64,000 nt of DNA from Dipteronia dyeriana. Lineage: Eukaryota > Streptophyta > Magnoliopsida > Sapindales > Sapindaceae. Positions 36,790 to 50,351 of this stretch are shown one piece after another (position 1 is the stretch's first letter; every line of letters starts with the position of its first letter). The DNA is taken from assembly GCA_032871835.1 (NCBI GenBank), contig CM065296.1, positions 8,504,001 to 8,568,000 on the forward strand, written 5' to 3'. The notes below the pieces were generated by a model, which was not told the DNA's origin, ran no database searches, and saw only the letters and a program-made list of their open reading frames with translations. The position numbers and the translations under genes are program-made.

Positions 36790-39700
36790 ATGTCGAATCG
36801 ATTAAAGGAAGATGAGATCATCGAGAGGAACATTCGAAGTCTTTTGAAGCTTCCTGAGAATCGAAGATGTATTAACTGCAATAGCTTGGTAAACTTTCTT
36901 CTTCTTCTTATTTTCTATAAGCTTTTTTTTTAAATGATAATTAATGGTATATACATATTGATGAGTATTTAGGATTGTTTTAATGTTAACTATTTCATTA
37001 TATGGATTTATTGCCTATTTTGAGGAACTGAAGACAAATTGGAAAATGATAGACATTTTGAGGATCAAATGTTTGTGAAATTGCTGTGTTTGAAGTCTTT
37101 AGGTGTAGAGTAACTTTTACAGGGTCACTCATGCTTCTCAGGATTTCTTGAACAGACCCCGGTCCATGTCGGTTGCAGAGTTTTTACGTGGATTTGTGGT
37201 GGGGTTTACTAGGATACCGAAAATGGTAGACTGAGGTTCCTTCTTGTTGATAAGGAAGAAACTGAAAGTCTATAGTTTCTGCAGAAAGATTGTCCCTAAT
37301 TCACTTGTGAGCCTCATGTCACACAATTTGACACATAGGTCTAGTAGGATCCTCTTTGGAATCGATAGATTACATCGGTTCTCTGGCCTTATTATTGTGT
37401 TTTTCAAGCTTATCTATGGGCTCCAGTCCCCTTAATTATTTAATTTAATCGCCTCGAATGATTGTTGAACATGAATTTTTTATTATCTCTAACATGTTTT
37501 TTCACTAGCAGGGACCGCAATATGTTTGCACAACTTTCTTGACCTTTGTTTGCACAAACTGTAGTGGAGTTCAGTAAGTGTTGATATAAGTTCTTTCTTT
37601 CTGTCAGAGTTACTGTCACCAAGTTTATTTTACTATGTGATTTAATATTTAGCTATGCCTATATATGTGTTGTTATAACAATTCTAGTCGGGAATTCACA
37701 CATCGAGTGAAATCAGTATCCATGGCTAAATTTACTACAGAAGAAGTTAATGCTCTTCAAGCAGCAGGGAATGAGGTTTGTATGCATGCACACTCAATAG
37801 CAACTATGATCTTTTTGCTTTTCTATCTGCTATAAAACTTCTTCGTATTCTTGTAGTCTAACTTAAATTTCTTTTATAGAGAGCAAGACAAATTTATTTG
37901 AAGGAATGGGATCATCAACGTCAATCTCAACCTGACTGCAGGTATATTATGAACATCTATTTATGCTAGTTTAGGATACTCCATCCATGAAGAAAGTCTT
38001 CTGATTTATGTGTTGGCGTCCAGTAATCTTAATAAAATCAGGGAGTTTATCAGGCACGTCTATGTGGATAGAAAGTACACTGGTGAGAGAAGTGACAAGC
38101 TCCCGAAGCTAAGAATGGTAAATTCCCATTTGTACACATATAATGCAGATGCAGTACTATTTTCATTTAATTTTACTCGCAAGTCTTGCCAGTAAAAGCT
38201 TCCTCAGTTTGTCAATTCTTGTTTTAGGGTGAAAAGGAGGAATTCGGTGAAAGCAGGAAGGTTGCTATATATCGCGGTGAATCAAGAAGTCCGCGTTATG
38301 AGAGCAGATATGAACAGTCATCTAGTGGAATATTTGGTTCTGGTCGAAGAAGTGATGACAAAAGTTCCAGATATTATTATGATGAAAGAAGAAGTCCTCG
38401 ATATGCCAAGGAAAATTCCAGATACTCTGGTCTCCGAAAAACTCCTGCCCGATTTGAGGTTGTTGATGACAGGGTTCGAGATGATAGATTTGGAAGCTCC
38501 AGGCGATCTGACAACCTTTACATTACGAATAGAGAAATTAAGTCTGGAAGCAGGTCTCCTGATAGTCAATCGAGCGGGAATAGCTCCAGCTCCTTGGCAG
38601 TACGCCCTTTAAAAAACATTTTAGGTGAAAATGCTCTTCAATTGGACGTAGGCAAAATTGCAAAAGCAATTAATGGGAAGGAGGCTGATGGTTCTGCTAA
38701 CAAACAGGTTTGGAAAAATAATGGTAGATGAGTTTGAAGTTTGAGTTGTGTTTCTTTTGATTAGATGTTATTTGCACTGTCAAAGGTGTGCCGTTTGTTA
38801 TGTGCTTTCTTGAATCACTCTAAACAATTTACAGTTGTTTTCTCTAATCAATGTACACAAATCCCAAGAGCAACCAAAATTTTGTGCTATCTTTGTGTTT
38901 TTTCATGCTTATACAGTTGTACCCACCCTTATTTAGTCCCGAGTAATGACTGCTTAATATAACACAAGGACTATGTATAACAGTATAAGCCCTTTGTATA
39001 GATAGAACTTTCACCACATGCCTGAGAAAATTCTCCTTTGCTTTACATTGAAAACTTTTGCTCCTTGAATTTTGTTTATGTTTTCCGTTGGTTTGGGAGC
39101 CTAGCATATCCTGTATGATTATGTGCTCATCCAGTTAAGTCTTTCCCATTGTAGAATATCACACCATCTGGTAGCTGGAATTCTGTCGATGGGAAACCAC
39201 CGGAACATAAAAAGGAGCCTGTGGAAAGCTTGATCGATTTTGATTCCAATCCAGCAGCCCCTGATAATGCAGCAGCAGCAGCAGAAACAAAGCAAATAAC
39301 TCCGCTAAATAATGGTGGCAACCAGTCTCCACATGAAACTTTAGCAGAGGACAAGGCACCAGTGACCCCAAAGCCAAATACTTTGGACTTTTTACTATTT
39401 GAATTATCATCACCTCCCTCAATTGGAAACAACAGTGGCAATCCTCATACAATTTTTTCAGAAAACAACATTCCTGCAGGTGGTGTATCATCAGCTCTGC
39501 CTCCAACACAGATGTCATTACCTCCCGCTAGCAACAATTCTTCAACAACTGTATTAACTACCAATATGCCTGCAGCTGGTGTTTCACCAGTTGAACCTTC
39601 AGAGCAAATGTTAACATTTCCCTCTTCTGTTGGTTCTTCTATAACCGCACCAATTAATTATTTTGAAGTGCAACAATCTGGAGGCAACATGGCCATGACT

Positions 39701-41889
39701 GGTGTTTCAACAGCTGCACCGTTTGGACAAATGACTGCAGATAGTAGTAGTAGCTCTACTCCAAAGCAGACTAGTATACCTGTTGGAGCTCTAAATAATC
39801 AGGTCAGAGTTGGACAAAATTTGAATTTTTTTCTTAGAAAAAGGAAAATAGAAAAACATAAAAACCATAAGTTCTTTAATGGAAAGAAGTTTTATAACTC
39901 TGTGCCTACAAGCTGTAGGATTGTTCTAGAGGTTTCCAGTTAATGCCGTGTCATTGATCTTCTAATATACTGTATGCAATTCAATTTTTAATGGAAATAT
40001 GTAATTGTCAATATAGCAGAGTTCATTTTAGCGTTGTGATGCACCATGGTCTTGATAACTCACAGTGTGCCTTTCTCCATAAAAAATATTCAATTTTTTT
40101 TTGTGTGGTGATTTTAGCTCTCAAGTCTGACAGCGTCCTGAATTCTGCCTACTATTAGAAACTAACTTCAAATATTAAAGTTTCATTAACTTGTTGCTCA
40201 CTGTACAAACCTGCAGCCATGGTCATCATCTATTGTACCTAGCACTCAAGTCCTTTCGAGTGCTTCTGCTGAACAGACATCTCAAACTTTACCAAAACCT
40301 GCAGCCCAGGGCACCGATGCTGCAGTTGGATCCGACCCTCTTCCAGGAGAAACAAAGTCTACTGGAAGAATGGAACTACCAATGGTGATAGCCTTGTCTA
40401 ATATTACTTCAGTTTTTTCTTATATTCTCTTATTAATGTATGTATGATCCTGTGCAGGATCTTTTTACTTCAAGCTATATGCCAGCCCCTGCGCCTGCAC
40501 CACTTTCACGTTGGCAAAGTGGTCCCCCCCAAGCCATGGGATACAACACGCAGTATTATCCTAATACAATGGTAATTTCTGCTTCAAGACGGTTAAGTTA
40601 ACTTCTTTTTTAACTCTTGATCAGTTTATTCATAATCTGTAACTGTGGATTTATGTTTACAGCTTGTGCCAGCATATTCCAATCAAGCAAAATCAATGAA
40701 TCCATTTGATTTTGGCGGTGAAACAGCTCCAATGCAAGGGCCACAAGTATGCAAATACCAAAACTGAACTGATATTTCATTCATGTGTCGTTGGTTTTTT
40801 GCCTTTTCCACTATGTTTGTTGAGGTTTTGAAGGCATTTATGAAATGCCATTTCTACTGGTCTTGTTTGCATCCTTGTTTCAAGCTGTATGTGTTGTTGG
40901 CTGAGCTTTAGTAAAGTAGAATGTGGATATGAAAATCAGTATGTGCAGGAAGTAGGAACCTAATAAAATAACATGCAAACTAACCTATTCAAATCTATAA
41001 TATTGAAGTGAAAAAAAGAAATCTTGTTATATCTTCAAAAAGATTTGTTATTTGTGATGCAGTTTCCATCCATGACATCTTTGCAAGGAGATCTCCCTAA
41101 TGTGGGCTTGCAGCGTACTTCCAGTTTTGATTCCCACTCTCGGGGGTTGATGGCACCACAATCTACTTCCTTCTCATCAGCCATATCTCCTAGTAAGTTC
41201 ATTTTGCTATCTCTCTAATCTGCTAAACACTTGTTTTATTTTGTTGTTTAACTTATTTTTAACTTTGTAACTCCAGGTCCATTCATGGGGCAACAAACAC
41301 ATACGAATATGACACCTTCCAGGTAATATCTTCTTCTTGGCCGTCTTAAATTCATTCTTTTGAAACAAAGATCTGCTCATCTGAGACCGACAGACCGTCA
41401 TTATGATGAAAGGATTCACCAAACACCACCGTTTTGGCTACTGTCCCTTATGTTTCAAATTCACATTGTCCTATATAGATCATGTTTTCAAGGTTTTTGC
41501 TTATATAAAAGGTGTTCTCTTAATAGAAAAAGGGCGTTCATGCTCTGCTTACATCCCTTATGTAGTATGACCCTTCAATCAATATGTATCTTAAGATACA
41601 AAAGGAACTACATACAATGTCTTAATTAGAAGCATAAGCTTGCAATATACAGACTATAGTGCATTAAAGTCCCTCTCAACCCCTCTCTGCCAGCATCATA
41701 TTTGAGCAGTTTTAGCAATTATCGCTGATATGTTTTCTTGAGTATCATCACAGATTACAAGGAGTTGATGGTTTTGGCGGCGATGGATCCCTTTTCAGCT
41801 CCACAAACACACCACAGCAACCAACTAGCGGATATCCAACATCTACAACTACAAATTCTTTTACTTCAGGAGGAAAACCATTTGGATAG
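36790..41889 (+). CDS. AGD14: ARF GTPase-activating protein, AGD14-like
   Basis: Thirteen coding exons: 36790-36888, 37512-37573, 37688-37775, 37880-37941, 38024-38117, 38228-38707, 39155-39802, 40217-40384, 40458-40571, 40663-40746, 41063-41192, 41277-41322 and 41754-41889. They total 736 residues, with GT-AG borders and matching phases. The N-terminal ARF-GAP domain (about 1-130) shows the zinc finger C27-x2-C30-x16-C47-x2-C50 and the catalytic arginine R55 in CSGVHR. A Ser/Arg-rich stretch with SPRY motifs follows (exon 6), then a long Ser/Thr/Pro/Asn-rich, probably disordered tail. An NPF tripeptide (MNPFDFG, exon 10) could bind EH-domain proteins; the very C-terminal GGKPFG has Lys where an NPF would need Asn. 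The family stimulates GTP hydrolysis by ARF in vesicle traffic. It is somewhat longer than Arabidopsis AGD14 (about 650 residues). Confidence 0.9.
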
Positions 41890-42961
41890 AGAATTAAAAC
41901 CATCATTCTTGTTGCAAAGCAAATGACATAACCTCTCTGATGGAGCGTTTCTTCTTATCTCTTGGCAATGGGACCAGAATAGAAAGAAGCATGAAAGCTA
42001 GACCAAGGTATACATTCAAAATTCACGGTCTTGGTGAAGTTGTTATCGTAGTTACACCACATAAGTTTCGTTTTTTCTTTTTCTTTACTGATTGCTTGGG
42101 GTTTCCATCTCTTAGTATTAGTTTCTTGACTTGTTACTTCATGATCAAGAGTCAAGACTTTGTAAATTTGCATAGGCTGCTGCCACCATTAACATTACAT
42201 AACAGTAGCTACAGCGCCTTTTGCCGATTAGAACTTAAAAAAGTTGTATTTATACCCAAAAAATACCAAAAAAAGAAGTAATGATCACAATGCTTTGGCC
42301 ATGGACATACCCTTTTTCTCTGACCATGAGAGGAAATAGACAACATGAAGTTGGTCCGGTGGTATGCTCCTCACATTCACGTCACAAGGTCATGGGTTCT
42401 TGTCTCTCTCTTCCAAGAACCCTGAATTATTGTAATATTTCTGATTGTGAGAGGCAATAGTACAAATGTCATGAAGGCAGATGGAATATGTTAAAGGTCG
42501 TTATCCCTGGCTCTTAGTTTTTCTTCGTATTAGGAAGGTGCTTGGAATTTATCTTCAGAAAATTCCTTACCACTGAAAAATGTCGGGTTCTCTTTGGATA
42601 TTGTAACAATTGATCTGAAATGTTCTCTATTTGGATCGACTATATATGCCAGCCATGACTTAAAAATGTGATTCTGATTCCAATAAGCTTCTGGCATCAT
42701 GATCAATACAGGGGTGCTCCATTTTAGTGTTTTACTAAGAAGAAATAAAAAACGTATCACACTTTGTTATTAAAAACATTGAAGGAAATACGACAACCTG
42801 AGATAATCGTTCCTCGAGCTTAATTACAACATATGGAATTGTTTGCTATGGAAAACAAATCAACACAAAAGACAGTAGTAATCCTGTACTTGGATCATCA
42901 AAGACAATAGTAATTTCTATGGAGTTGCTGCACGAGTACATGGTAAAGAAGTAGAACAAGC
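41890..42961. other. Convergent intergenic region, AGD14 and MOT1 3' ends
   Basis: It contains the 3' UTRs of both flanking genes. No further gene was seen. Confidence 0.6.
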
Positions 42962-44338
42962 CTAATCTCTTGTGAAACTTTTTAGCTTTAGAAGCAAATG
43001 CACAACCATTCCACACACAAACCCGAGTGCTGCACTCGAGCCCACGAGCGAGACAGCCGTGCATATAAGCATCACAAAGGACTGCTTTTTCGAGTTCATG
43101 TCCCTACAAGCCATGGCTAGCTCAACCCCGGCAAACAAGAGCAGTACCCCCAAGACCCCAACAGGGAATTGGTCCAGAACCATTACCAAAGAACTTCCTA
43201 AAACCAAACCCAACACCATCTTGGCCACGCCCAGTAGAGCCACACACCCACCACTCCTTCCTCCGAACTTGTACTGCCCGGCTAGTCCACCGGCGCCATG
43301 GCAGCATGGCATGGCTCCAAACCAGCACCCCACCACGTTCATTAGCCCCACTGTCACTGAAACAGACGTGGCAGAGAAGTCCTTCCCTGGGAAAAGATCA
43401 GATGACAACTTGCATACAGCAATCACTGAATTCAGTAGAGACAAAGGGAGCTGAGGGATGGTTCCTTTGATAAACCCTTGTTTCCATGAATGTTTAGATA
43501 TCTTCACAATCCCAACAGAAGATGGACCAAATCGAATACTTTTCACCAAGTTTGGCCTTCTTATAAAAGCCAAAACCACACCCAACAAAAAGACAATAAA
43601 AGCAGAAGGAAGTGAAGATATAATCTTCCTCAACCTCCACCTCTTGCTTGGCCTATTTATCTCTTCTCCATGATGATCATCAATATCACTCTCTCGCTCC
43701 TCACCTCCACCATTAACAATTATTATAAAAATAGCACACACAAGAGCCAGAAGCAGCCCATCCAAACCCAACCATGGCCTCACCCCTTTAGATTTGGACT
43801 TGGAAAAATCCTGAACATTTCTAATGTACTTGACAGCAGACATTGCAAATGCCAACCCTTGTGAGAGTTGAATTCCCCTGACAACAGACAGAGGAATAAG
43901 GTTGTAAGCTAGTTGCATCAAACCAGTGACACCCAAAACCAGCAAAATCCCACCGGTACAAATCCCAGCAGACATCATTTCAGGGATGCCGAAATCTGAG
44001 CCGCCTGATATGGCCGCTGCTGCTATTGATTTCATTGGTTGCACTGGCATTGGAACACCATACATAGCACCGGTGACAATGTTGTACACACCAGTGAATA
44101 TCAGTGTTGTCCCCAAGTCGAGGTTTTTGGCCAGTGTCAAGGCCAAAACTATTGGAATATAAGTCCCTAAATCACCCATTGCACCATTCACTTCTGCCCA
44201 CTTAGATCGAAAGACCAAGTTGTTCTTCACTTTGTCCATGATCCTTGCAGGAGAATTTGAAGTGAACATGTTGTGTCTGGTCTCACTCTCTGCAGAGATT
44301 TGGTTGGTGGTCTGGTGAGATGGGGTTTGAGACTCCAT
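42962..44338 (-). CDS. MOT1: Molybdate transporter 1, intronless
   Basis: One uninterrupted frame of 458 residues matches the size of Arabidopsis MOT1 (about 456), and like that gene it has no intron. The protein is an integral membrane carrier with about ten hydrophobic segments. Two family signatures are present: GAMGDLGTYIP at residues 52-62 and MPCCHGAGGLAGQYKFGGRSG at 343-363, the second being the hallmark of the MOT1 (SULTR5) group. A hydrophilic loop rich in Asp/Glu/His lies at about residues 210-235. The protein carries molybdate for molybdenum-cofactor enzymes such as nitrate reductase. Whether it acts at the plasma membrane, vacuole or mitochondrion is not clear from sequence. Its start is 114 bp from a duplicated upstream region (44453-45160). 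Confidence 0.95.
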   Translation of the reverse strand: MESQTPSHQTTNQISAESETRHNMFTSNSPARIMDKVKNNLVFRSKWAEVNGAMGDLGTYIPIVLALTLAKNLDLGTTLIFTGVYNIVTGAMYGVPMPVQPMKSIAAAAISGGSDFGIPEMMSAGICTGGILLVLGVTGLMQLAYNLIPLSVVRGIQLSQGLAFAMSAVKYIRNVQDFSKSKSKGVRPWLGLDGLLLALVCAIFIIIVNGGGEERESDIDDHHGEEINRPSKRWRLRKIISSLPSAFIVFLLGVVLAFIRRPNLVKSIRFGPSSVGIVKISKHSWKQGFIKGTIPQLPLSLLNSVIAVCKLSSDLFPGKDFSATSVSVTVGLMNVVGCWFGAMPCCHGAGGLAGQYKFGGRSGGCVALLGVAKMVLGLVLGSSLVMVLDQFPVGVLGVLLLFAGVELAMACRDMNSKKQSFVMLICTAVSLVGSSAALGFVCGMVVHLLLKLKSFTRD

Positions 44339-44452
44339 TGAATTTCAAAGGATTGTATACAAAAGAAGACACTCTGAAGGAACGAGCGTAGCTTGCTCCT
44401 CTCTCTCTCGATATTTGGAAGCTTTGAGAATGTGAATGCGAATGCGAATAAC

Positions 44453-45160
44453 GAATATATGCCGTTTGTTGCGGCTCTACTTCTATAGGCATCTTGGCAG
44501 TGATTGGATCACCCGCTGGTGACCAACTTCACAAAAGCTAATGGAATATGGAGTATATATCTGCTTTGGAGGAGGAGAGACAGATAAGTCTTGAAATTGG
44601 GCCAGTCGGCCGCCTCATATGGTCACACCTACACTATGAGTGATCCGTTCCCGTATCTTCAGTTTTTATAATATTTATAATAAGAATATTATATATATAT
44701 ATTTTTAAAAATAACACGAACAACAATAAAAATAAGTATTCTTATTATCAAACCGTACTGTGTGATGATTTATACTTAAATATCTAAAAAAAATTAAGTT
44801 TGAATATCTAAATTCTAAATAGATATGCTTTTTTTTTGACAACTCACTTTGTGCTGTTGATGTATCCATGTAACAGTCAACTGAAAAAATATCAAGTTCT
44901 TTTTTTTGGTAAATAAATCTTATCATGATAAAATATGAAATGGGATTTTTGCTTGGCTCTTTTGTTGGTTTCTATTTATATTATAATGAAGTCCACCGAT
45001 TTGGGGATGATTTGATTTCAATAATAAAAATAAACAACTTGATTTATTTATTTTAAAAAATTGCTTTTGACATTGGTGTGCAACTTGAAGTTTTGATGTC
45101 AGACCTGTCAATTTTTAGTAAATCTAAAATATTATAATCAAGCAAAGTGTAACTATTTTT
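44453..45160. repeat. MOT1 upstream region, copy A of a dispersed duplication
   Basis: This region, which includes MOT1's presumed promoter, matches 60395-62655 in the same orientation. Shared blocks include ATATATGCCGTTTGTTG (44455/60398), GTGATTGRATCACCCG, TAATGAAGTCCACCGATTTG (about 44983/62220) and ACAACTTGAAGTTTTGATGT (about 45079/62582). The MOT1 coding region is not duplicated. Confidence 0.9.
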
Positions 45161-46458
45161 TGATGAGTTAATTGTAATAATATACCCTGATATTTTATAA
45201 TATAACAGCTATAAATTTTTGCTGAAATTATATAAATATATCCTTAATCAGTTTGATTAAGTTAGATTTAATGCATGAAGGGTATGGATGTCTTTTTCTA
45301 TAAAATTTTAATAAAAATATTTTTTATTTATTATAAAATAATAAATGTTAAAAAATCTTTAGACGTAATAAAAATGAAAAAGCAAAAAAAAAGGAAAACA
45401 GGAGGTCACACCCTCTGACCCTCACTAGATTTCCCATAGAGATAATTGGTTTTCATTTTATTTTATATTTTTTGTTAATTTTGATAGATTAGTGGAGATC
45501 TGTTTTTTTTGTTAATTTTTTAATTATTAATTGATTTTCAATTTTAATATTAATTTAAATAATAATATTATTGTAATCGAAAAAACATTAAAGGAAGTGC
45601 AATTTGTTCATTTTATTTTTTAGTGCCAGTCAACACTCAATTGTTAATCAATGGTATTTTGATGTAATTAAAGAAACAATTCAATATAATTGTGGTATTA
45701 CAAAACATCAGGGACAGTTATTGCAATAAACCCCTTTTTTAATGATGAAATGGATTTCTTGAGCCAATGATGGTTATGCGACGGTTTATGAACGAAATCA
45801 AAATAAAAGAGGTTATCATAATAAAATATTACCTTTAATTGGGTTACGTACGTATTTGAACTTTCTAACATGCCCTTAGTTTGGCTTGTAGACTTTTTAA
45901 TGATAAAAGTCAAACCAATTTTGAAGCTGTATGTAGGGACTTGGGACAACCACAATGAGAGAATCAAAACCATCCATTTTATTCCATTTTCAAAAACTAT
46001 ATAATTGGATTTTTTTTCTTCTTGAAGTATTAGAAGAAATTTTGACACTGAACGGTCGGATTATAAAGGTCTATCGAGACCCGTCAATATCAAACGTTAC
46101 TTTCCACTCTAAGGAGAAAACTCAAAACTTCTAATATATTTGTATAAAATATATATGGTGGGACTCAAATATTCTACCACTACCACTAATGTGAAAGAAA
46201 ATATACACTAACATATGTGTTAAAAGAGGATATGACTACTATAACCATATGAGTATGATTGTACAAAAAATCAATAACCGAGATGTATCATAGAAGGGGG
46301 TGGGCTCAAGCCTACCTTAGCCCATTTAAAAACAAAAAATAGAAAATTATGAGAATACAGGGTACATGCAATTCTTTTGTTATTAGATCAAAGCAAAGTT
46401 AATTGGTATTTGCCGATCCTTTCTCTATTTTTTTTCCATTTTTAATTTGACTCACACA
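45161..46458. other. AT-rich spacer
   Basis: No gene or ordered repeat was found. Confidence 0.5.
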
Positions 46459-46466
46459 CCCAGCAC

Positions 46467-47043
46467 TAGGGATGCACATTTGGGAAATGAGGATGGATAT
46501 AGGTTCCCCCATCCTCATCCTCATCCCCCCCATTTCCCCATTTTGGAAAAATGGGGATGAGAAATTTTGGGGTGAGGTATATCCATCCCCATCCCCATTT
46601 CCCCATTTCTCCGTTTTTCCATTTCGCCATTTAACTAAAAATTACAAATTTAACTAAAAAAAACAAACATTCCATTAGAAATACAAAATAAAACCCATTA
46701 ATATATTACAAATACAAATATATATTATAATTAATAATATATATTAAAATTATATTTATATATGTTTAGAAAAAATAGGGAAATGGGGGTGGGGGATCTC
46801 ATCCTCATCCCCATCCCCATTTCAATATAATTGTGGGGAAAATGGGGAAATGGGGATGGGAAATGGGGATGGGGAGGGGTTCCCCCATCCCCATCCCCAT
46901 CCCCATCCCCATTTCAATTTGGGGATGAATTTCATCCCCATCCCCACCCATTTCCCCATTTCCCCATTTCCCAAAAAAAAAAAATCCTCAAATGGGGATG
47001 GGGACGGAAGAATTGGGGCCCCGAGGAAAAATGTGCATCTCTA
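46467..47043. mobile_element. Non-autonomous hAT element, 577 bp
   Basis: The TIRs are TAGGGATGCACATTT and, on the other strand, TAGAGATGCACATTT. The flanks CCCAGCAC and CCCGCCAC (8 bp) differ at two positions, consistent with an aged target duplication. Both subterminal regions are packed with GGGGATGGGG and its complement CCCCATCCCC; the AT-rich middle has no coding capacity. Confidence 0.82.
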
Positions 47044-47051
47044 CCCGCCAC

Positions 47052-48531
47052 TTGAATAAAAAAGAGACTTTATAATAATAATATATCCCTCGCTCTCTAA
47101 ATTTGACTTAATCTCTTCCTTTCAAACAAATTGATTTTTAAATAAAGGGTCAGGACTCGAACTCACAACCTCTCAGATGTAGATGTGATGAGCTTATCAT
47201 TGAGTACACTTCATCTTGTCCATGTTTATCTCATTTATAGTTTATTAACTTTATATTATCATATTTTGCTCGGTCTTTTTTTCAACATTAAAAAAAGAAA
47301 AAATCTTCAAACAAAGTATATTTTGTGATTTATATAATTTGAAAATTGTATTTTATTTTCTTTTGTTAATGTATTTATTTAAAATATATTTTTTACGGGA
47401 AATACTCACTATATCCCCTTACTATATGCATCTTTATTTTCTAATTTATCAAAAATATCTTCTTACTGTCGAAATTTACATAAATAAAATTTCTAGTCCA
47501 CCCTAGTGTCGAATCTTGGTTACGTCCCTAATTGGGAATCGGTTTTTGATCGATTTTAATGTGAGTGGTTCCCAGTTTTTGATGCTACCATACTCATATG
47601 AGTATAATAGCCAAACCCGCTAAAGGATAAAGATGATGTGAGTGTATAATGTGTTGGAAAATTTGTGATAAATTACCAGTTTGAGAGTGTTATTTGAGTA
47701 TGACCGGTTTCATGAAAATGAACAATCAATGTATATTCGAATTCTCCTTTGTGAGAGCTTCGAAGTGGTATACTCAAACTCACAAATCGATTAATGGGTG
47801 AATGAGAAATTGAGTCTCAAAGTGAGCCCATTGTGTAGGGGAAAAAGAACACCCCACATTGGTTGGGTAAAGAACTTATGTTTAGTATATAAGTAATTGT
47901 ATGATAGTATCTTATCAACATGTGTGATATAGAGACTCTCTCTCTCGCGCGTAGGGGGGATGCAAATCAAGGACCTCGAACCTTCGATTGCACGACTCGT
48001 GTGTGTGCGCGACATTTTAAATTTAATTTTTCCTAAATCAGTTTGTTGATAAGGAAAGAATTAATTATTTTCCTTAAGTTAAACGTTTTAAATGAATGAT
48101 AAGAAAAAATGATAATTTCCATTTTGTTTAAGGAAATACTCGATTTCCGTTTTGGATTCTGATATTTACTTGATCACTAAGTAATCAAAATCAGTGATCA
48201 ATTTTGGATTCTGATACTTACTTGATCAGAATCAATGATCAGAATCAATGATCAATCAGGAATAAATCTCTTAGAAGATTATTCTTTAATTAACTTTCCT
48301 TTATCATTTAAAACATAGTCATTAAGCAATTTCCAAATCAATTTATATGACTTCGGTTATATAAGAAATCATAGTCTGCACTTCATATATGCATTCTCAC
48401 AATCACGAAATTTAGAGCAACCTTATTCTCTCTTCTTGTTTTTTTTTTATTTTCTGGTATGTTCAAACCTTATTTGAGTTCGCTGAGGGTGGATTGTGCT
48501 TTGCACTTCCACTGTTGATAGCACTTCCACT
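47052..48531. other. Spacer with possible LTR fragment
   Basis: No gene was seen. The part at about 47790-48000 contains CCCCACATTGGTTGGG followed by a TATATAAG box, as in some copia-type LTRs, but no ends were found. An 18-bp duplication, GCACTTCCACTGTTGATR, lies at about 48503-48538 next to the second solo LTR. Confidence 0.4.
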
Positions 48532-48536
48532 GTTGA

Positions 48537-50305
48537 TGTAAGATCCCGAAAAATGGGTCAAACCGTTCTCAAGTAATTGGTCCCAATTGTTATAAATTTA
48601 GGCTCAATTTAATTTCTAAAAGACTTAAGGCCCAAAAGGATAATATTAGTTAGGATTATAATTACGTCTAGAGAAATGAATTGGATTAGGCCCAAATCAA
48701 TTGGTATCCCGACTTATTCCTTTTTTAAATGTTAATGCCTAAGCCCGATTAAATTGTTAGTTGATAAACCCTAAATTGAATTTAGTGTGATTCCAGAGGA
48801 GAGATAGAAACGAGTAGAGGGAACCAGTGGAGAAAGAAAGAAGAAAAGAAGAGAGAAAGAAAGGAGAGTGTTATGTTTGGAGTTTTAATGAGGCTCTGTC
48901 CAGACTTATTTTAGGAATATTTTGGAGGTCGATTTGTGGTCCGATCGAACTCAAATTTGGTTAGCATATTCTACTCTTTTAGTTCTTGAATTTGATGTCA
49001 ATTGAAGTTCTCTGTGGTGAGATATATGGCTCTGAACGGACTGGGCAGAAACATGATATAAATAATTGTTTAAGGAATTTGGTGCTAAGTAAGTTGTTCT
49101 TTTGTCAATGATTTCTTAGACATGTTAGATTGATTTTATGAGCCATTTATGAGAATAAACATGTATAAGATTGATTTGTATTCATTCCATGGTTCATGGT
49201 CATTAGCATGATTTTAATTGGATTTTCGGATAATTATAGAAATTTTTGGAGATCCACTGTTTTAACGAGACTAGACCGATTTCGTAAAAATATTTTAGGT
49301 TGGTTAATTATTGTTAAAAATTATGAATTTTTTTAAGAAGGTAGATGTATATGTCTAGTATCATTCTGCAAATTTTAATGATGTTTAAGTGTGTAGAAAT
49401 ATTTTTTGTGATTTTTAGAATAGACAAAGGTCATTATTTGAATTCTGCTGGATAGTTTCGGGAAACCATAAAAGATTGGTATTTTGTATGATCTAATGAC
49501 TCCATATTGATCTGAAATTCTTTCTGAAGATTAATTTATATTTCTTGATTACATCTGAAAAGTTTCATAATTTATACATGAGTAGAAATATTTATATAAA
49601 TTTCTGAGTGGACTGTGGTTGGCTACTGGACAGAATTGGGATAAGCAAGAATATAATTAATTGTTTGGACTATTTATCGATCCTAGATTGAATCAAAATT
49701 TTTACGGTAGTATTTCCAATATATCTAGACCATCCATGTCAAATTTTGTAATATTTGGAACTGTAAAAAATTTATTAAAAATCAGAGATCAGAGAATGGT
49801 AAGTTGTATTAGCTGGAAACTAGAGTTCTAAGTTTAGTTCTATGTATGTGAAGCTTATGTTGATTTACCTTATTGTGGTGATAAGGTTATGATAGTAAAT
49901 CAATTTGTAAATTGATAGGTTTGAGTGACACTTGAGCTTCTAGAACTAGAGCCGATTCGTTCGTATTCGAGGTAAGTAAACTCATCCATGATGTATTATA
50001 TTTTCAAAAATTTATATAATATGTAGCAAGCTCTTTCATGTTTTCAAATGTTTATATGGCATATTTATGTTTCAAATTATCGAACTACTGTTTTTAATAT
50101 CCCTTCCATTTTATACTCTATCGTATTTTGTTATGGATTTCACCGATTTTAAGTAAGGCTGCTTTTATAAGTATTTAGTATTAATGACTTTGAACTAAAT
50201 TCCTTACTTATTTTGAATACAATTTGACTATTATTATTTATACTGAAAAGGTTCTACTGAGAATTCTATTGTTATCTATACCGAGTACCGACATGCTATT
50301 GATTT

Positions 50306-50351
<46 letters not shown>

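Noticed and set aside
43122..43454. Frames antisense or out of frame to MOT1
   Set aside because: They are shadows of the MOT1 coding sequence, which carries both family signatures.
46831..47059. His/Pro-rich frames
   Set aside because: They come from the CCCCATCCCC motif array of the 577-bp hAT element.
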